Source: Campylobacter subantarcticus LMG 24377 (lineage in GTDB: Bacteria > Campylobacterota > Campylobacteria > Campylobacterales > Campylobacteraceae). From it: a stretch of DNA of 64,000 bases. A program made the translations under genes and the position numbers. The notes under the pieces are model-generated. The model saw nothing but the letters and a program-made list of their open reading frames with translations. It was not told the origin of the DNA and did not search any database. Within the stretch, counting starts at the first letter, position 1; the number at the start of each line of letters is the position of its first letter. The DNA is taken from assembly GCF_000816305.1 (NCBI RefSeq), contig NZ_CP007773.1:62001-126000 (forward strand), read 5' to 3'. This document shows positions 39,047 to 48,309 of the stretch, one piece after another.

Positions 39047-40122
39047 GAATTTTGCTTTGTATTTTAGGTATAGTTGGATTGGTTTTTGCTATACCAAGAC
39101 CGACTTTTAATGATTTTTTGGGTTGTTATGAAAAAAATAAAGCTAGTATGTTGATTTATGAAGGCTTACCTGCTTTTGCTTTAAATGAAAATACTTTAGC
39201 AGTAGTTAAAACTAAAAATGCAAAATTAAACAGTTATGCCAAATATGATCCTTTTTTAAATTTGTATTTAGTAAAAACTGATTTTAGTTTAATCCCTGCA
39301 CCTATGGGAAATGAAGAAGATTTAACACGCAATAGCTGGGTGGGAATTTTAGATAATAATCAAAGCTATATAGGGCATTTGAAGTATTTTGGACAAAACT
39401 TAACAGAACGCGATCAGCTTGATTTTACTTCTAAGATCGGAGAATTAAATTCGCCTTGTTGTAAAATGCTAGGTATTACTTTAGATAATGGTAAGCTTAT
39501 AGGAAATCGTTATTTAAAACATTTTGCAAAATATCCTGATGTATATTGGGGTGATATCGGTGTAGATTTTGATATGCGTGATGGTAAAATTTATGTTAAA
39601 AATGTACGCAAAAACGGACAATTTTTACTTAATGATGAGTTAGTTAGTGTGGATGGTCAAGTTTATGATGATCTAAGAAAACTGAATGAGAAAATTTTAT
39701 TTGCTGATCGTGGTGCAACTTTATACTTTAATGTATTAAGAGATAATAAAGATGTTAATATCTCCACTATGGTTTTTGATAAGGATTTGGGTATATTTGC
39801 TAAACCTAAAAAAGTGGTTCAAGCTAAGCCAAGTTCTTTTTATAGCAATATAGGATTACGCGTAGATATGAAAATGAATGTTACAGAAGTCACTCCAAAT
39901 TCTAAAGCACAAATGGCTGGATTTTTAAAAGGGGATAAAATCCTAAGAATTAATAATCAAAAAATCAATAATTTCAATGAACTTCAAGCCATATTAACTC
40001 AAGCTAATACTTTTGATGTTTTAATCTCAAGACAAGCGACAAATATCCCTTCGGCTATAAATAATGATTTTGAACATTTTAATAAAGGATATTTTGACTT
40101 TTTTATAAGGTTAAATAAGTGA
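39043..40122 (+). CDS. Exported PDZ-domain protein
   Basis: A 359-residue protein with a short signal peptide (MRILLCILGIVGLVFA), a periplasmic domain with paired cysteines (LNSPCCKMLG) and a C-terminal PDZ domain (about 265-350: NSKAQMAGFLKGDKILRINN). No protease catalytic triad is evident, so it is probably an adaptor or chaperone-like protein. C. jejuni has a similar gene in the same place between ybaB and ispA. The partner is unknown. Confidence 0.82.
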   Translation: MRILLCILGIVGLVFAIPRPTFNDFLGCYEKNKASMLIYEGLPAFALNENTLAVVKTKNAKLNSYAKYDPFLNLYLVKTDFSLIPAPMGNEEDLTRNSWVGILDNNQSYIGHLKYFGQNLTERDQLDFTSKIGELNSPCCKMLGITLDNGKLIGNRYLKHFAKYPDVYWGDIGVDFDMRDGKIYVKNVRKNGQFLLNDELVSVDGQVYDDLRKLNEKILFADRGATLYFNVLRDNKDVNISTMVFDKDLGIFAKPKKVVQAKPSSFYSNIGLRVDMKMNVTEVTPNSKAQMAGFLKGDKILRINNQKINNFNELQAILTQANTFDVLISRQATNIPSAINNDFEHFNKGYFDFFIRLNK

Positions 40123-40967
40123 TTTTGCAAAAATTCAAACAACATTTAGAGCAAAACTTTCCCAAAGCAGAGGGTTTTCATCCTTTTTTCAATGAGGCTT
40201 TAAAATGGATGCTAGAAGCTGGTGGAAAGCATTTTAGAGCCCAACTTCTTTTGGGTATAGTTAATGTAAAAAATTCTACTTTGCTTGATAAAGCTTTAAA
40301 TGCTGCCTTGGCTTTGGAATTTATCCATACTTACTCTTTAATACATGATGATTTACCTGCTATGGATAATGCTTCTTTGCGTAGAGGAAAACAAACTTTA
40401 CACAAAAAATATGATGAAACCACTGCTATTTTAGTGGGTGATGCTTTGAATACTGAAGCTTTTTTACTGCTTTCAAGGCTTGACTTAAAAGAAAGTGTAA
40501 AAATAAAACTTATAGAAAGCTTAGCTTTTAATGCTGGGCTTGGTGGTATGATCATCGGTCAGGCGATTGATTGTTATTTTGAAGATCAGCTGCTAAATTT
40601 AGAACAAGTTGAGTTTTTGCATATTCATAAAACTGCAAGATTAATCGCAGCGGCTTTAAAAATGGGTTGTGAAATTTGTGAGTTAGATGAAAAAGAATGC
40701 GAGCAAATTTATGAAATAGGACTTTTGATAGGGTTAGTTTTTCAAATTAAAGATGACATTATCGATGCGACTTTAGATACTCAAGAAGCAGGTAAGCCAA
40801 CTCATAATGACTTGCACAAAAATTCTTTTGTGAAACTTTTGGGTTTAGAGGGTGCTAAAAAGGCAAAAGATGATAAAATTGCATTATGCGAAGAAAAAAT
40901 GAAAAATTTAGATTCTAAGCTTGCTAATGAGCTTCAAATTTTGATTGATAAATATTTAAAGGGTTAA
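40119..40967 (+). CDS. ispA: Farnesyl/geranyl diphosphate synthase
   Basis: A 282-residue prenyltransferase. The first Asp-rich motif is IHDDLPAMDNASLRRGK and the second is FQIKDDIID; GGKHFRAQLLLG is the KxxR region. It condenses IPP with allylic diphosphates for quinone and undecaprenyl precursors. The start is GTG overlapping the previous stop (GTGA). The tkt start follows 2 nt after the ispA stop. Confidence 0.94.
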   Translation: MILQKFKQHLEQNFPKAEGFHPFFNEALKWMLEAGGKHFRAQLLLGIVNVKNSTLLDKALNAALALEFIHTYSLIHDDLPAMDNASLRRGKQTLHKKYDETTAILVGDALNTEAFLLLSRLDLKESVKIKLIESLAFNAGLGGMIIGQAIDCYFEDQLLNLEQVEFLHIHKTARLIAAALKMGCEICELDEKECEQIYEIGLLIGLVFQIKDDIIDATLDTQEAGKPTHNDLHKNSFVKLLGLEGAKKAKDDKIALCEEKMKNLDSKLANELQILIDKYLKG

Positions 40968-40969
40968 AA

Positions 40970-42874
40970 ATGTTACAAAAACAAGCTAATACGATAAGAT
41001 TTTTATGTGCAGATATGGTGCAAAAAGCAAATTCAGGTCACCCAGGCGCTCCAATGGGTTTAGCAGATATTATAAGTGTTTTAAGTACCCATTTGGTACA
41101 TAATCCAAAAGATCCAACTTGGTTAAACCGTGATAGATTAGTTTTTTCAGGCGGTCATGCAAGTGCCTTGCTTTATAGTTTTTTACATTTGAGTGGTTAT
41201 GATATAAGTTTAGAAGATTTAAAAAATTTCCGCCAATTACACTCTAAAACTCCAGGCCATCCTGAAATTTTTACCCCAGGAGTTGAGATTGCTACAGGGC
41301 CTTTAGGACAAGGTATTGCAAATGCGGTGGGTTTTGCTATGGCTGCTAAAAAAGCAAGCTTGCTTTTGGGCGAAGATATTATCAATCACAAAGTGTATTG
41401 TTTATGTGGTGATGGAGACTTGCAAGAAGGAATTTCTTATGAAGCTTGTTCTTTAGCAGGCGTGCATAATCTTGATAATTTAATCATTATTTATGATAGC
41501 AATAATATTTCAATCGAAGGTGATGTGGCAATCGCCTTTAATGAAAATGTAAAAGAGCGTTTTAGAGCGCAAAATTTTGAAGTACTTGAAATAGATGGGC
41601 ATGATTTTGAGCAAATTGACTTAGCGTTAAAAACTGCTAAAGAAAGTAAAAAGCCTTGCTTGATTATCGCACATACTACCATAGCAAAAGGCGCTTTGGA
41701 TCTTGAAGGAAGTCATCATTCTCACGGAGCACCTTTAGGTGAAGAGCTTATTAAAAAAGCAAAAGAAGCTTTAGGTTTTGATCCACAAAAAACTTTTGAA
41801 ATTCCAGAAGAGGTTAAAATTCGCTTTAGCGGGGCAATAGAACTTGGAGATTTAGCACAAGCTAAATGGCAAGATAAGGTTAATAAGCTTGATCCTTCAA
41901 AACAAGCTTTGTTAAAAGAGCTTTTAGATCCTGATTTTTCAAAAATACAATTTCCTGATTTTAAAGGACAAGATCTAGCTACTAGAGATAGCAATGGTAT
42001 GATTTTAAATGCTATAGCTAAAGCCTTACCGGGATTTTTAGGTGGTAGTGCAGATTTAGGCCCATCAAATAAAACTGAACTTAAAGATATGGGTGATTTT
42101 CCAAATGGTAAAAATATCCATTATGGCATAAGAGAGCATGCAATGGCTGCGATATCAAATGCTTTTGCAAGATATGGTTTGTTTATGCCTTATTGTGCTA
42201 CATTTTTTATATTTAGTGAGTATTTAAAACCTGCTGCAAGAATAGCAGCTTTGATGAAAGTTAAACATTTTTTCATCTTTACTCATGATAGCATAGGGGT
42301 TGGTGAAGATGGTCCAACACACCAACCTATAGAGCAGCTTAGTACTTTTAGAGCTATGCCAAATTCACTAACATTTAGAGTAGCTGATGGGGTTGAAAAT
42401 GTAAAAGCATGGCAAATAGCACTTAAAACTAATATGCCAAGTGTTTTTGTTTTATCGCGTCAAAAATTAAGTGCTTTAAGTGAGCCTATTTTTGGAGATG
42501 TGGAAAATGGGGCTTATTTGCTAGAAGAAAATACCAATGCGCAATTTACACTTTTAGCTAGTGGTAGTGAGGTGTCATTGTGTCTAAAAGTAGCTAAGCT
42601 TTTAAAAGAAAAAGGCGTGATTGCGAATGTGGTTTCTATGCCATGTTATGAATTATTTATCGCTCAAGAAAAATTATACAAAGAAAGAATTTTACAAGGT
42701 AAGGTTATAGGTGTGGAAGCTGCAAATTCAAACGAGCTTTATAGAATTTGTGATGAGGTGTATGGTATAGAAAGTTTTGGTGAAAGTGGAAAAGATAAAG
42801 ATGTATTTGAGTATTTTGGATTTAGTGAAGAGAAGTTAAGCTCTTATATTTTAAGTTTATGTGATGAAAAATAA
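40970..42874 (+). CDS. tkt: Transketolase
   Basis: A 634-residue thiamine diphosphate enzyme of the non-oxidative pentose phosphate pathway. SGHPGAPMGLADI, the TPP-binding CGDGDLQEGISYEACSLAG and IREHAMAAISNA are diagnostic, followed by the pyrimidine-domain GEDGPTHQPIEQL. In Campylobacter, which generally lacks glucose catabolism, it mainly makes pentoses and erythrose-4-P. It overlaps the iamB start region. Confidence 0.97.
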   Translation: MLQKQANTIRFLCADMVQKANSGHPGAPMGLADIISVLSTHLVHNPKDPTWLNRDRLVFSGGHASALLYSFLHLSGYDISLEDLKNFRQLHSKTPGHPEIFTPGVEIATGPLGQGIANAVGFAMAAKKASLLLGEDIINHKVYCLCGDGDLQEGISYEACSLAGVHNLDNLIIIYDSNNISIEGDVAIAFNENVKERFRAQNFEVLEIDGHDFEQIDLALKTAKESKKPCLIIAHTTIAKGALDLEGSHHSHGAPLGEELIKKAKEALGFDPQKTFEIPEEVKIRFSGAIELGDLAQAKWQDKVNKLDPSKQALLKELLDPDFSKIQFPDFKGQDLATRDSNGMILNAIAKALPGFLGGSADLGPSNKTELKDMGDFPNGKNIHYGIREHAMAAISNAFARYGLFMPYCATFFIFSEYLKPAARIAALMKVKHFFIFTHDSIGVGEDGPTHQPIEQLSTFRAMPNSLTFRVADGVENVKAWQIALKTNMPSVFVLSRQKLSALSEPIFGDVENGAYLLEENTNAQFTLLASGSEVSLCLKVAKLLKEKGVIANVVSMPCYELFIAQEKLYKERILQGKVIGVEAANSNELYRICDEVYGIESFGESGKDKDVFEYFGFSEEKLSSYILSLCDEK

Positions 42875-43976
42875 AATCATCAAAGATGTTAAAAATCAAG
42901 AATGCATTTTTAGCGTCTTTGGTATATGGGATAAAACTAGCGTAGGAAAATTGGAAAAATTAGATTTTCCTACTCAAAAAAATATTATTTTTGATTTTGC
43001 AAATTTAGATTTTATAGACACTGCTGGGATTAGGTATTTTTTAGCTTTAGAAAATGAGTTAAAGCAAAAAGATTTTGAGCTTAGTAGGATAAATCTCAAA
43101 AGCGAACATGCTAAACTTTTTGAACTTTGTCAAAAACATTACAAAAGCTTTCATAATTCTCATGAAAATAAAAAAACAATCAAAGATTTTTTTGAAAATT
43201 TAGGAAAAAAAGTTGTTGATTGTTTTGTGCTTTTAGTGCAGTTTTTAAATTTTATAGGGCTTATTAATTATACTTGTTTAAAAACACTTTTAAATCCTAA
43301 AAAACTTCGTTTTAAAGCATTTTTATATCATGTAGAAAATAGTGCCATTAATGCTTTGCCTATCATTATGTTAACTTCATTACTTGTAGGTGTGGTACTT
43401 GCTTATCAAGCTGCGTATCAACTTGCACAATTTGGTGCGAATATTTATATTGTTGATTTAATGGGAATTTCTGCTACTAGAGAACTTGCACCGTTAATTA
43501 GTGCTATTGTTATTGCAGGAAGAAGTGCAAGTTCTTACACAGCTCAAATTGGAGTGATGAAACTTACTGATGAGATCGATGCTATGAAAACTATGGGCTT
43601 TAAAGAAAGTGAGTTTATTATTTTACCCAGGGTTTTAGCTTTAGCATTTGCTATGCCTTTGGTGGTGATAGTAGCTGATATTTTAAGTATTATAGGTGGA
43701 ATTGTAGTTGCTTGGTTTAGTTTAGAAATTAGTGTGAGTGAATTTATGGGTCGTTTTAAAGAAGCAGTGGAGTTAAGACATATTCTCATAGGACTTATAA
43801 AAGCACCTATTTTTGGATTTTTAATTGCTTCTATTGCTTGTTTTAGAGGATTTTTTGTACAAAAAACTACTGAGAGCATAGGTGTTTATACAACAAAAAG
43901 TGTGGTAAATGCTATTTTTTGGGTGATAGCTTTTGATGCAATTTTTTCAATATTTTTAACAAAGGCTGGATTTTGA
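42864..43976 (+). CDS. iamB: MlaE-type ABC permease with STAS domain
   Basis: A 370-residue fusion. An N-terminal STAS-like domain (about 1-95, FDFANLDFIDTAGIRYFLAL) is followed by an MlaE permease with several membrane helices and the family segment ISATRELAPLISAIVIAGR. It forms the inner-membrane part of a lipid transporter with IamA and the MCE protein. The first in-frame GTG (42861) is possible, but ATG 42864 is preferred. The iam name comes from C. jejuni invasion-associated markers. Confidence 0.9.
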   Translation: MKNKIIKDVKNQECIFSVFGIWDKTSVGKLEKLDFPTQKNIIFDFANLDFIDTAGIRYFLALENELKQKDFELSRINLKSEHAKLFELCQKHYKSFHNSHENKKTIKDFFENLGKKVVDCFVLLVQFLNFIGLINYTCLKTLLNPKKLRFKAFLYHVENSAINALPIIMLTSLLVGVVLAYQAAYQLAQFGANIYIVDLMGISATRELAPLISAIVIAGRSASSYTAQIGVMKLTDEIDAMKTMGFKESEFIILPRVLALAFAMPLVVIVADILSIIGGIVVAWFSLEISVSEFMGRFKEAVELRHILIGLIKAPIFGFLIASIACFRGFFVQKTTESIGVYTTKSVVNAIFWVIAFDAIFSIFLTKAGF

Positions 43977-44695
43977 TCATAAAAGCCAAAAGTATTAGCA
44001 CTTATTTTGGAAGTAAATGTGTGCATGATGGTATTAGTTTTGAAGTGCAAGATAATGAAATTTTTGGCATTTTAGGTGGTAGTGGTAGCGGTAAATCTGT
44101 GCTTTTAAGACAAATGCTAATGCTTGAGCATTTTGATAAGGGCGAGTATGAAATTTTAGGTAAGAGATTAAAAAATATAAGCGATGAAGATGCTTTGTTT
44201 TTGCAAAAACAATGGGGTGTTGTTTTTCAATATGGGGCATTGTTTAGCTTTTTTAATATCCTTGAAAATATTAGCATACCCTTGGTTGAATACACAAAGC
44301 TTAATAAAAATGACATTAAAGAAATAGTTATGATGAAGCTTAAGATGGTGGGGCTTGATGAAAGTGTAGCTAAACTTTATCCTAGTGAAATAAGCGGAGG
44401 TATGAAAAAAAGAGTAGCTATAGCCAGGGCTTTAGCGCTTGATAGTAAATTACTTTTTTTAGATGAACCAACTTCAGGGCTTGATCCTTATAGTTCAAGA
44501 GAATTTGATGAGTTGCTTTTGAGTTTAAAACAAAGTTTTAAATTGTGTGTGATTTTAATTACTCATGACAAAGAGAGTATGAGAAATGTTTTAAATCGCT
44601 TTTTGATTATAGAGGATAAAAAAGTTGGTTTTTTAGGAAATATTGAGGCTTTACAAGAGCAAAATCTAAGACTTTATGAGAGGTTTATGCAATAA
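43973..44695 (+). CDS. iamA: MlaF-type ABC ATPase
   Basis: A 240-residue ATPase: Walker A GGSGSGKSVLLRQ, signature ISGGMKKRVAIARALAL, Walker B LLFLDEPTSGLDP and the switch His in LITHDKES. The start is TTG overlapping the iamB stop. The MCE gene begins in its stop codon (TAATG). It powers phospholipid movement across the envelope; the direction is not known for Campylobacter. Confidence 0.93.
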   Translation: MIIKAKSISTYFGSKCVHDGISFEVQDNEIFGILGGSGSGKSVLLRQMLMLEHFDKGEYEILGKRLKNISDEDALFLQKQWGVVFQYGALFSFFNILENISIPLVEYTKLNKNDIKEIVMMKLKMVGLDESVAKLYPSEISGGMKKRVAIARALALDSKLLFLDEPTSGLDPYSSREFDELLLSLKQSFKLCVILITHDKESMRNVLNRFLIIEDKKVGFLGNIEALQEQNLRLYERFMQ

Positions 44696-45522
44696 TGGAG
44701 AATAAAGCAAATTATATTTTGATTGGAGTTTTTGTTAGTGTATTATTTTTTATCAGTTTGTATTTTATAATTTGGTATGGAAATTTAAAAGATGAGAAAT
44801 CTTTTAAATATTATGAAATCTATATGGAAGAATCAGTCGCAGGGCTTAGTGTAAAAGCTCCAGTTAAATTTTTAGGAGTTGATGTTGGTAGTGTTGAAAA
44901 TATTAGCATAGATAGCTCAAGCAAGCAGTTAAGAGTAAAAATTTTAGTCAAACTTGATTCAAATTTAGTAGTTAAAACAGATACTTATGCAAGCCTGCAA
45001 ATTCAAGGTATAACAGGCTTTAAATTTATTCAGCTTGCAGGGGGTAGCGAAGAGGCTAGTGTTTTAAAAACAAATGGCGATGTTTATCCTATTATAAAAT
45101 CAAAAGTAAGTTTTTTTACGAATATAGATAAGCAAGCAAATAATCTTTTAGAACTTATTAATGTTTCAAAAGTTAAGTTAGAAAATCTTTTGAATGATAA
45201 AAATTTAAAAAACATAGAACAAATTTTACAAAATTCATCCGATCTTTTTGCGTATTTAAATGCTAATACACCGATTTTTTTAGAAAATTTAAGTAAAACA
45301 AGCTCTAAACTTGGTAAAAGTTCAGATGATTTTTCAATTTTTTTAAACAATGCTAATAGTCAACTTAATGAACTCAATAAAAGCAGAATGCTTTTAAATG
45401 AAAATTTAGATATTTTAAGAGTTTTATTTTTAGACTTTACTCAATTATTAAAAAATTTAAAGCAAAATCCTTCAGATGTAATTTATAAAGATAAAGCCAT
45501 TCAATATGCCCCAGGAGAATAA
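44695..45522 (+). CDS. MlaD/MCE-domain lipid-transport protein
   Basis: A 275-residue protein with one N-terminal membrane anchor (YILIGVFVSVLFFISLYFII) and an MCE domain (about 40-125: SVAGLSVKAPVKFLGVDVGS and LQIQGITGFKFIQLAGG). The remainder is a periplasmic helical tail. MCE proteins form hexameric rings bridging lipid from the inner membrane. It is co-operonic with iamBA. Confidence 0.9.
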   Translation: MENKANYILIGVFVSVLFFISLYFIIWYGNLKDEKSFKYYEIYMEESVAGLSVKAPVKFLGVDVGSVENISIDSSSKQLRVKILVKLDSNLVVKTDTYASLQIQGITGFKFIQLAGGSEEASVLKTNGDVYPIIKSKVSFFTNIDKQANNLLELINVSKVKLENLLNDKNLKNIEQILQNSSDLFAYLNANTPIFLENLSKTSSKLGKSSDDFSIFLNNANSQLNELNKSRMLLNENLDILRVLFLDFTQLLKNLKQNPSDVIYKDKAIQYAPGE

Positions 45523-45523
45523 A

Positions 45524-46117
45524 ATGAAATTTTTATATACTAGTTTAATAGCTATTTTTTTTAGTGCTTGTTCTTTAATTAATCCAAGTCAAACTTTGCC
45601 TGCAAATAAATATTTTAGTATTAATTTAGAAAAGTTAGAGCAAAGTCAAAATAAAATGAAAAATTCTACTATCATAGTTTCTTTACCTAAGGGCTTAGCT
45701 TATACTAATGAAATTTTTTATAAAAAAAATCATGTTATTAATGCTTATGCTTATCATTTTTGGAAACAAAACCCCGCGTTGATGATAAAAGATTTTTTAG
45801 AGTTTCACTTGCAAGATTTAAATGCATTTAAAGCAGTATTAAATCAAGATAGCCTAGCAAGTGCTGATTATGTTTTAGAAAGTAAGGTGGATATATTAGA
45901 GCAAGATTTTAGCGATGAGGTGCATTCTAAAATAAAATTAGGTATTAATTTAAATTGGGTGCATATTAATACTAAAAAACTCTTGGCTAGTGAATATTTT
46001 TATTATGAAAAAAAATTAACCGACAATGCGCCTGAAGTTTTGATCCAAAATTACAATGAGCTTTTTATGCTATTTGCTAAAGATTTTAGGCTTTGGATTA
46101 GTCAAAATTTGGAATAA
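45524..46117 (+). CDS. Lipoprotein of the ABC lipid transporter (PqiC/YmbA-like)
   Basis: A 197-residue predicted lipoprotein. The start at 45524 (MKFLYTSLIAIFFSAC) gives a signal peptide with lipobox FSAC, behind CAGGAG; the in-frame ATG 18 nt upstream would spoil the signal. The body resembles ABC-type transport auxiliary lipoproteins that work with MCE proteins. Its stop codon lies within the sigma54 promoter of the next gene. Confidence 0.78.
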   Translation: MKFLYTSLIAIFFSACSLINPSQTLPANKYFSINLEKLEQSQNKMKNSTIIVSLPKGLAYTNEIFYKKNHVINAYAYHFWKQNPALMIKDFLEFHLQDLNAFKAVLNQDSLASADYVLESKVDILEQDFSDEVHSKIKLGINLNWVHINTKKLLASEYFYYEKKLTDNAPEVLIQNYNELFMLFAKDFRLWISQNLE

Positions 46118-46124
46118 AAAATGC
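46111..46124 (+). promoter_or_regulatory. Sigma54 promoter overlapping the lipoprotein stop codon
   Basis: TTTGGAATAAAAAATGCTTC has GG (46111-46112) and GC (46123-46124) separated by exactly 10 nt, matching the GGAA-N6-TGCTT form of Campylobacter sigma54 promoters. The TAA stop of the upstream gene (46115-46117) lies in the spacer. A 13-bp hairpin with one bulge (46124-46136 with 46141-46152) overlaps the -12 element and predicted start. Confidence 0.75.
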
Positions 46125-46160
46125 TTCCCTTGTTATAGCAATAACAAGGAAGGTGTAATC

Positions 46161-46682
46161 ATGAGAGATGAATTAGAAATCTTACAAAAACATTTAGGAC
46201 AAGTAGGTTCTAGTATAGAAGGTGCAAATTTAAAACACCAAACACAAAAATTTAGCGAAGATATCACCGATGCAAATGATTTTGTAGGTGCGTTGCAAAT
46301 TTTAGATTCTTCTTTGAAAAAAATTTCAAAAATTTTAGAAGATAAAAATTATGAAGATGTACAAGATAAAGTATTGATCGCAAGTGAAAGCTTAAAGATA
46401 GTAGATAATTGTTCTTTTTTGGGTAATGCTTTATTTGATAATAATTATAATGTCAATGTTGGCTCAAAGGCATTTGCGTTTGAAATTTATAATCCTTTGA
46501 AAATTTTAGAAACAAGCGACTATGAAGGTATGAAAGCTTATATTGAAGATAAAAGAGAAGAAATTGCTTCTATGCTTTCAGAACTTGCAGTGGCTATTGC
46601 TAGTTATAGTCCAAGCCAAAGTTTTGGTGGAACAAGTTTTGATTCTATGGGCGATTTTGATTTTACTAAACTTTTTAAATAA
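46161..46682 (+). CDS. Hypothetical protein, probably flagellar-coregulated
   Basis: A 173-residue acidic, helical cytoplasmic protein starting MRDELEILQKHLGQVGSSIE; the frame extends upstream but the start at 46161 follows GGAAGG. No enzymatic motif is seen. Its sigma54 promoter places it in the hook/basal-body expression class. I recall an uncharacterised sigma54-dependent C. jejuni gene in this position, but identity should be checked. Function unknown. Confidence 0.75.
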   Translation: MRDELEILQKHLGQVGSSIEGANLKHQTQKFSEDITDANDFVGALQILDSSLKKISKILEDKNYEDVQDKVLIASESLKIVDNCSFLGNALFDNNYNVNVGSKAFAFEIYNPLKILETSDYEGMKAYIEDKREEIASMLSELAVAIASYSPSQSFGGTSFDSMGDFDFTKLFK

Positions 46683-46707
46683 TACTAAAGGCAAAAGCCT
46701 TTAGTAT
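46682..46707. terminator. Bidirectional terminator between convergent genes
   Basis: ATACTAAAGGC (46682-46692) and GCCTTTAGTAT (46697-46707) form a perfect 11-bp stem with an AAAA loop, located exactly between the end of the 46161 gene and the end of sodC. Confidence 0.75.
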
Positions 46708-46709
46708 GG

Positions 46710-47249
46710 TTAGTGAATAACTCCACAAGCCATTCTAGCACCACCTCCACCAAGTGCAGCTGGGTGATCACTGTGATTATCCCCGCCAAAATGTATCATT
46801 AAAGCATGGTTTTTTAATTCATCAAGGGTTTTGATCTTTGGTGCTAATACAGGATTAGTTGCTTTTCCATCTTTTTCAACATAAAGTGGTGGTAAATCAC
46901 CTTTATGACCTTTATCATCCCATGGGCTTGAGTGTGCGTCAGTTTTTTCAGGATCCCAGTGTCCTCCTGCTTTCATTCCTAGACCTTTGTCGGTTGCTCC
47001 ACAATCTGCATTTGCATGTACATGAAAGCCATGAATTCCACTTTCTAAACCTTGAAGATTTGGGTAAAATGCTACTCCATAAGGGGTTTGCACTGCTACG
47101 ATTTCTCCTGCATCTTTATTTGCTTTTTTGTCAAGAACTTGCATTTTGATAAGTAAATGTTCTTTTTGCGCTTTTGGATTAAAATTTTCTAAATTTGCCC
47201 CAAATAAAAAGCTTGATGCTAGTAATGAACCTAGTATGATTTTTTTCAT
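46710..47249 (-). CDS. sodC: Periplasmic Cu/Zn superoxide dismutase
   Basis: A 179-residue enzyme with a signal peptide ([18 protein letters not shown]). Copper and zinc ligands lie in [34 protein letters not shown] and [25 protein letters not shown] supplies the second disulfide Cys. It removes superoxide in the periplasm. C. jejuni reference strains are known for SodB only, so this gene is a useful species marker. It is monocistronic with a GGAG site and diverges from the AraC gene. Confidence 0.95.
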   Translation of the reverse strand: MKKIILGSLLASSFLFGANLENFNPKAQKEHLLIKMQVLDKKANKDAGEIVAVQTPYGVAFYPNLQGLESGIHGFHVHANADCGATDKGLGMKAGGHWDPEKTDAHSSPWDDKGHKGDLPPLYVEKDGKATNPVLAPKIKTLDELKNHALMIHFGGDNHSDHPAALGGGGARMACGVIH

Positions 47250-47366
47250 TATTTCTCCTTTTTGTAAAAAAATTGTTTTATTGTAACATATATTAGAAAG
47301 AAAAAATTATTTTTATTGTCTTTTATAAATTAAAATAATCAAAAAACTTATAAAAAAAGGTAGAAA

Positions 47367-48251
47367 TTGATTTTTCCAAAAGACTTAGAAAAAATGAGTA
47401 AAAATACAGTAAAAAATTCTTTATTTTCCTTGTGTTGGTATGTTAAAAATACTTCTACTTGTGTAAGTCAAGAAGTGTTGTTTGAAGATTATGCTTTGGT
47501 TTATATTTTAAATGGAAGCAAAAGTATCCATAGTATGGATAATCACTTTAGTGTGAAACAAGATGAGCTTGTATTTTTTACTAAGAACTCTTTTTCGATT
47601 CGGGATTATCTTGATACTGAAGGCAAGTACGAGTCTATTATTTTATGTTTTAAAGAAAGCATTTTGGTGGAATTTGTTTTTAAATACAAAGAATTAATCT
47701 TAAAACTAGATACATCAAAATACAATAAAAGCTTATTTGGTTTAAAAGCTGATCTTATAACAAAAAGCATATTTGAATCTTTTTTGCCTTGTATAGATAG
47801 TGCTTGTGTTTATAATGAGCGTTTGTTTAAGTTAAAATTTGAAGAATTGTTTTTGTCTTTATTATATAGTGAGGATAATGCAGAATTTCTAGCTTTTTTA
47901 AAGATGGTTTTAAGTGGTTTTAAACTAGAGCTTTATCAGATGTTTGCATATTGTCAAAATGATTTTGAAAATGTAGCTTCTATGGCAAAATTTAGCAAGA
48001 TGGACATAGCAAGTTTTAGTCGTAATTTCAAGCAAAGTTTTGGCATTAGCGCAAAAGAATGGCTTGATAATAAGCGTTTTGAAAAGGCTAAATTTCTACT
48101 TGAATTTTCTACGAAAAATATTACTCAAATTTGTCATGAGCTTGGCTTTAATTCACCTGCTTGGTTTATAGCAAGATATAAAAAAAGATATGGTATTACT
48201 CCAAAACAAGAGCAAAAATCAAAAAACTTATATTTTTTATCCCAAAAATGA
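47367..48251 (+). CDS. AraC-family transcriptional regulator
   Basis: A 294-residue regulator. The N-terminal ~180 residues form a sensing domain of unknown ligand. The C-terminal part has two helix-turn-helix motifs: VASMAKFSKMDIASFSRNFK and ITQICHELGFNSPAWFIARY, ending KKRYGITPKQ. The start is TTG behind AAAGG; ATG 47394 lacks a ribosome-binding site. It lies 58 nt upstream of an exported beta-propeller gene on the same strand, a possible target. Confidence 0.88.
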   Translation: MIFPKDLEKMSKNTVKNSLFSLCWYVKNTSTCVSQEVLFEDYALVYILNGSKSIHSMDNHFSVKQDELVFFTKNSFSIRDYLDTEGKYESIILCFKESILVEFVFKYKELILKLDTSKYNKSLFGLKADLITKSIFESFLPCIDSACVYNERLFKLKFEELFLSLLYSEDNAEFLAFLKMVLSGFKLELYQMFAYCQNDFENVASMAKFSKMDIASFSRNFKQSFGISAKEWLDNKRFEKAKFLLEFSTKNITQICHELGFNSPAWFIARYKKRYGITPKQEQKSKNLYFLSQK

Positions 48252-48309
48252 TAGATTTTATTTTAAATTTTTACTAGAATTTTTAATAAAATTTAAGAAA
48301 GGTAACATC

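Noticed and set aside
46056-46160. Longer start for the sigma54-controlled hypothetical gene
   Set aside because: The extension lies within the upstream lipoprotein gene and promoter; 46161 has a ribosome-binding site and starts after the predicted transcript start.
48190-48309. Longer start for the beta-propeller protein
   Set aside because: It overlaps the AraC gene end and would bury the clear signal peptide beginning at 48310.
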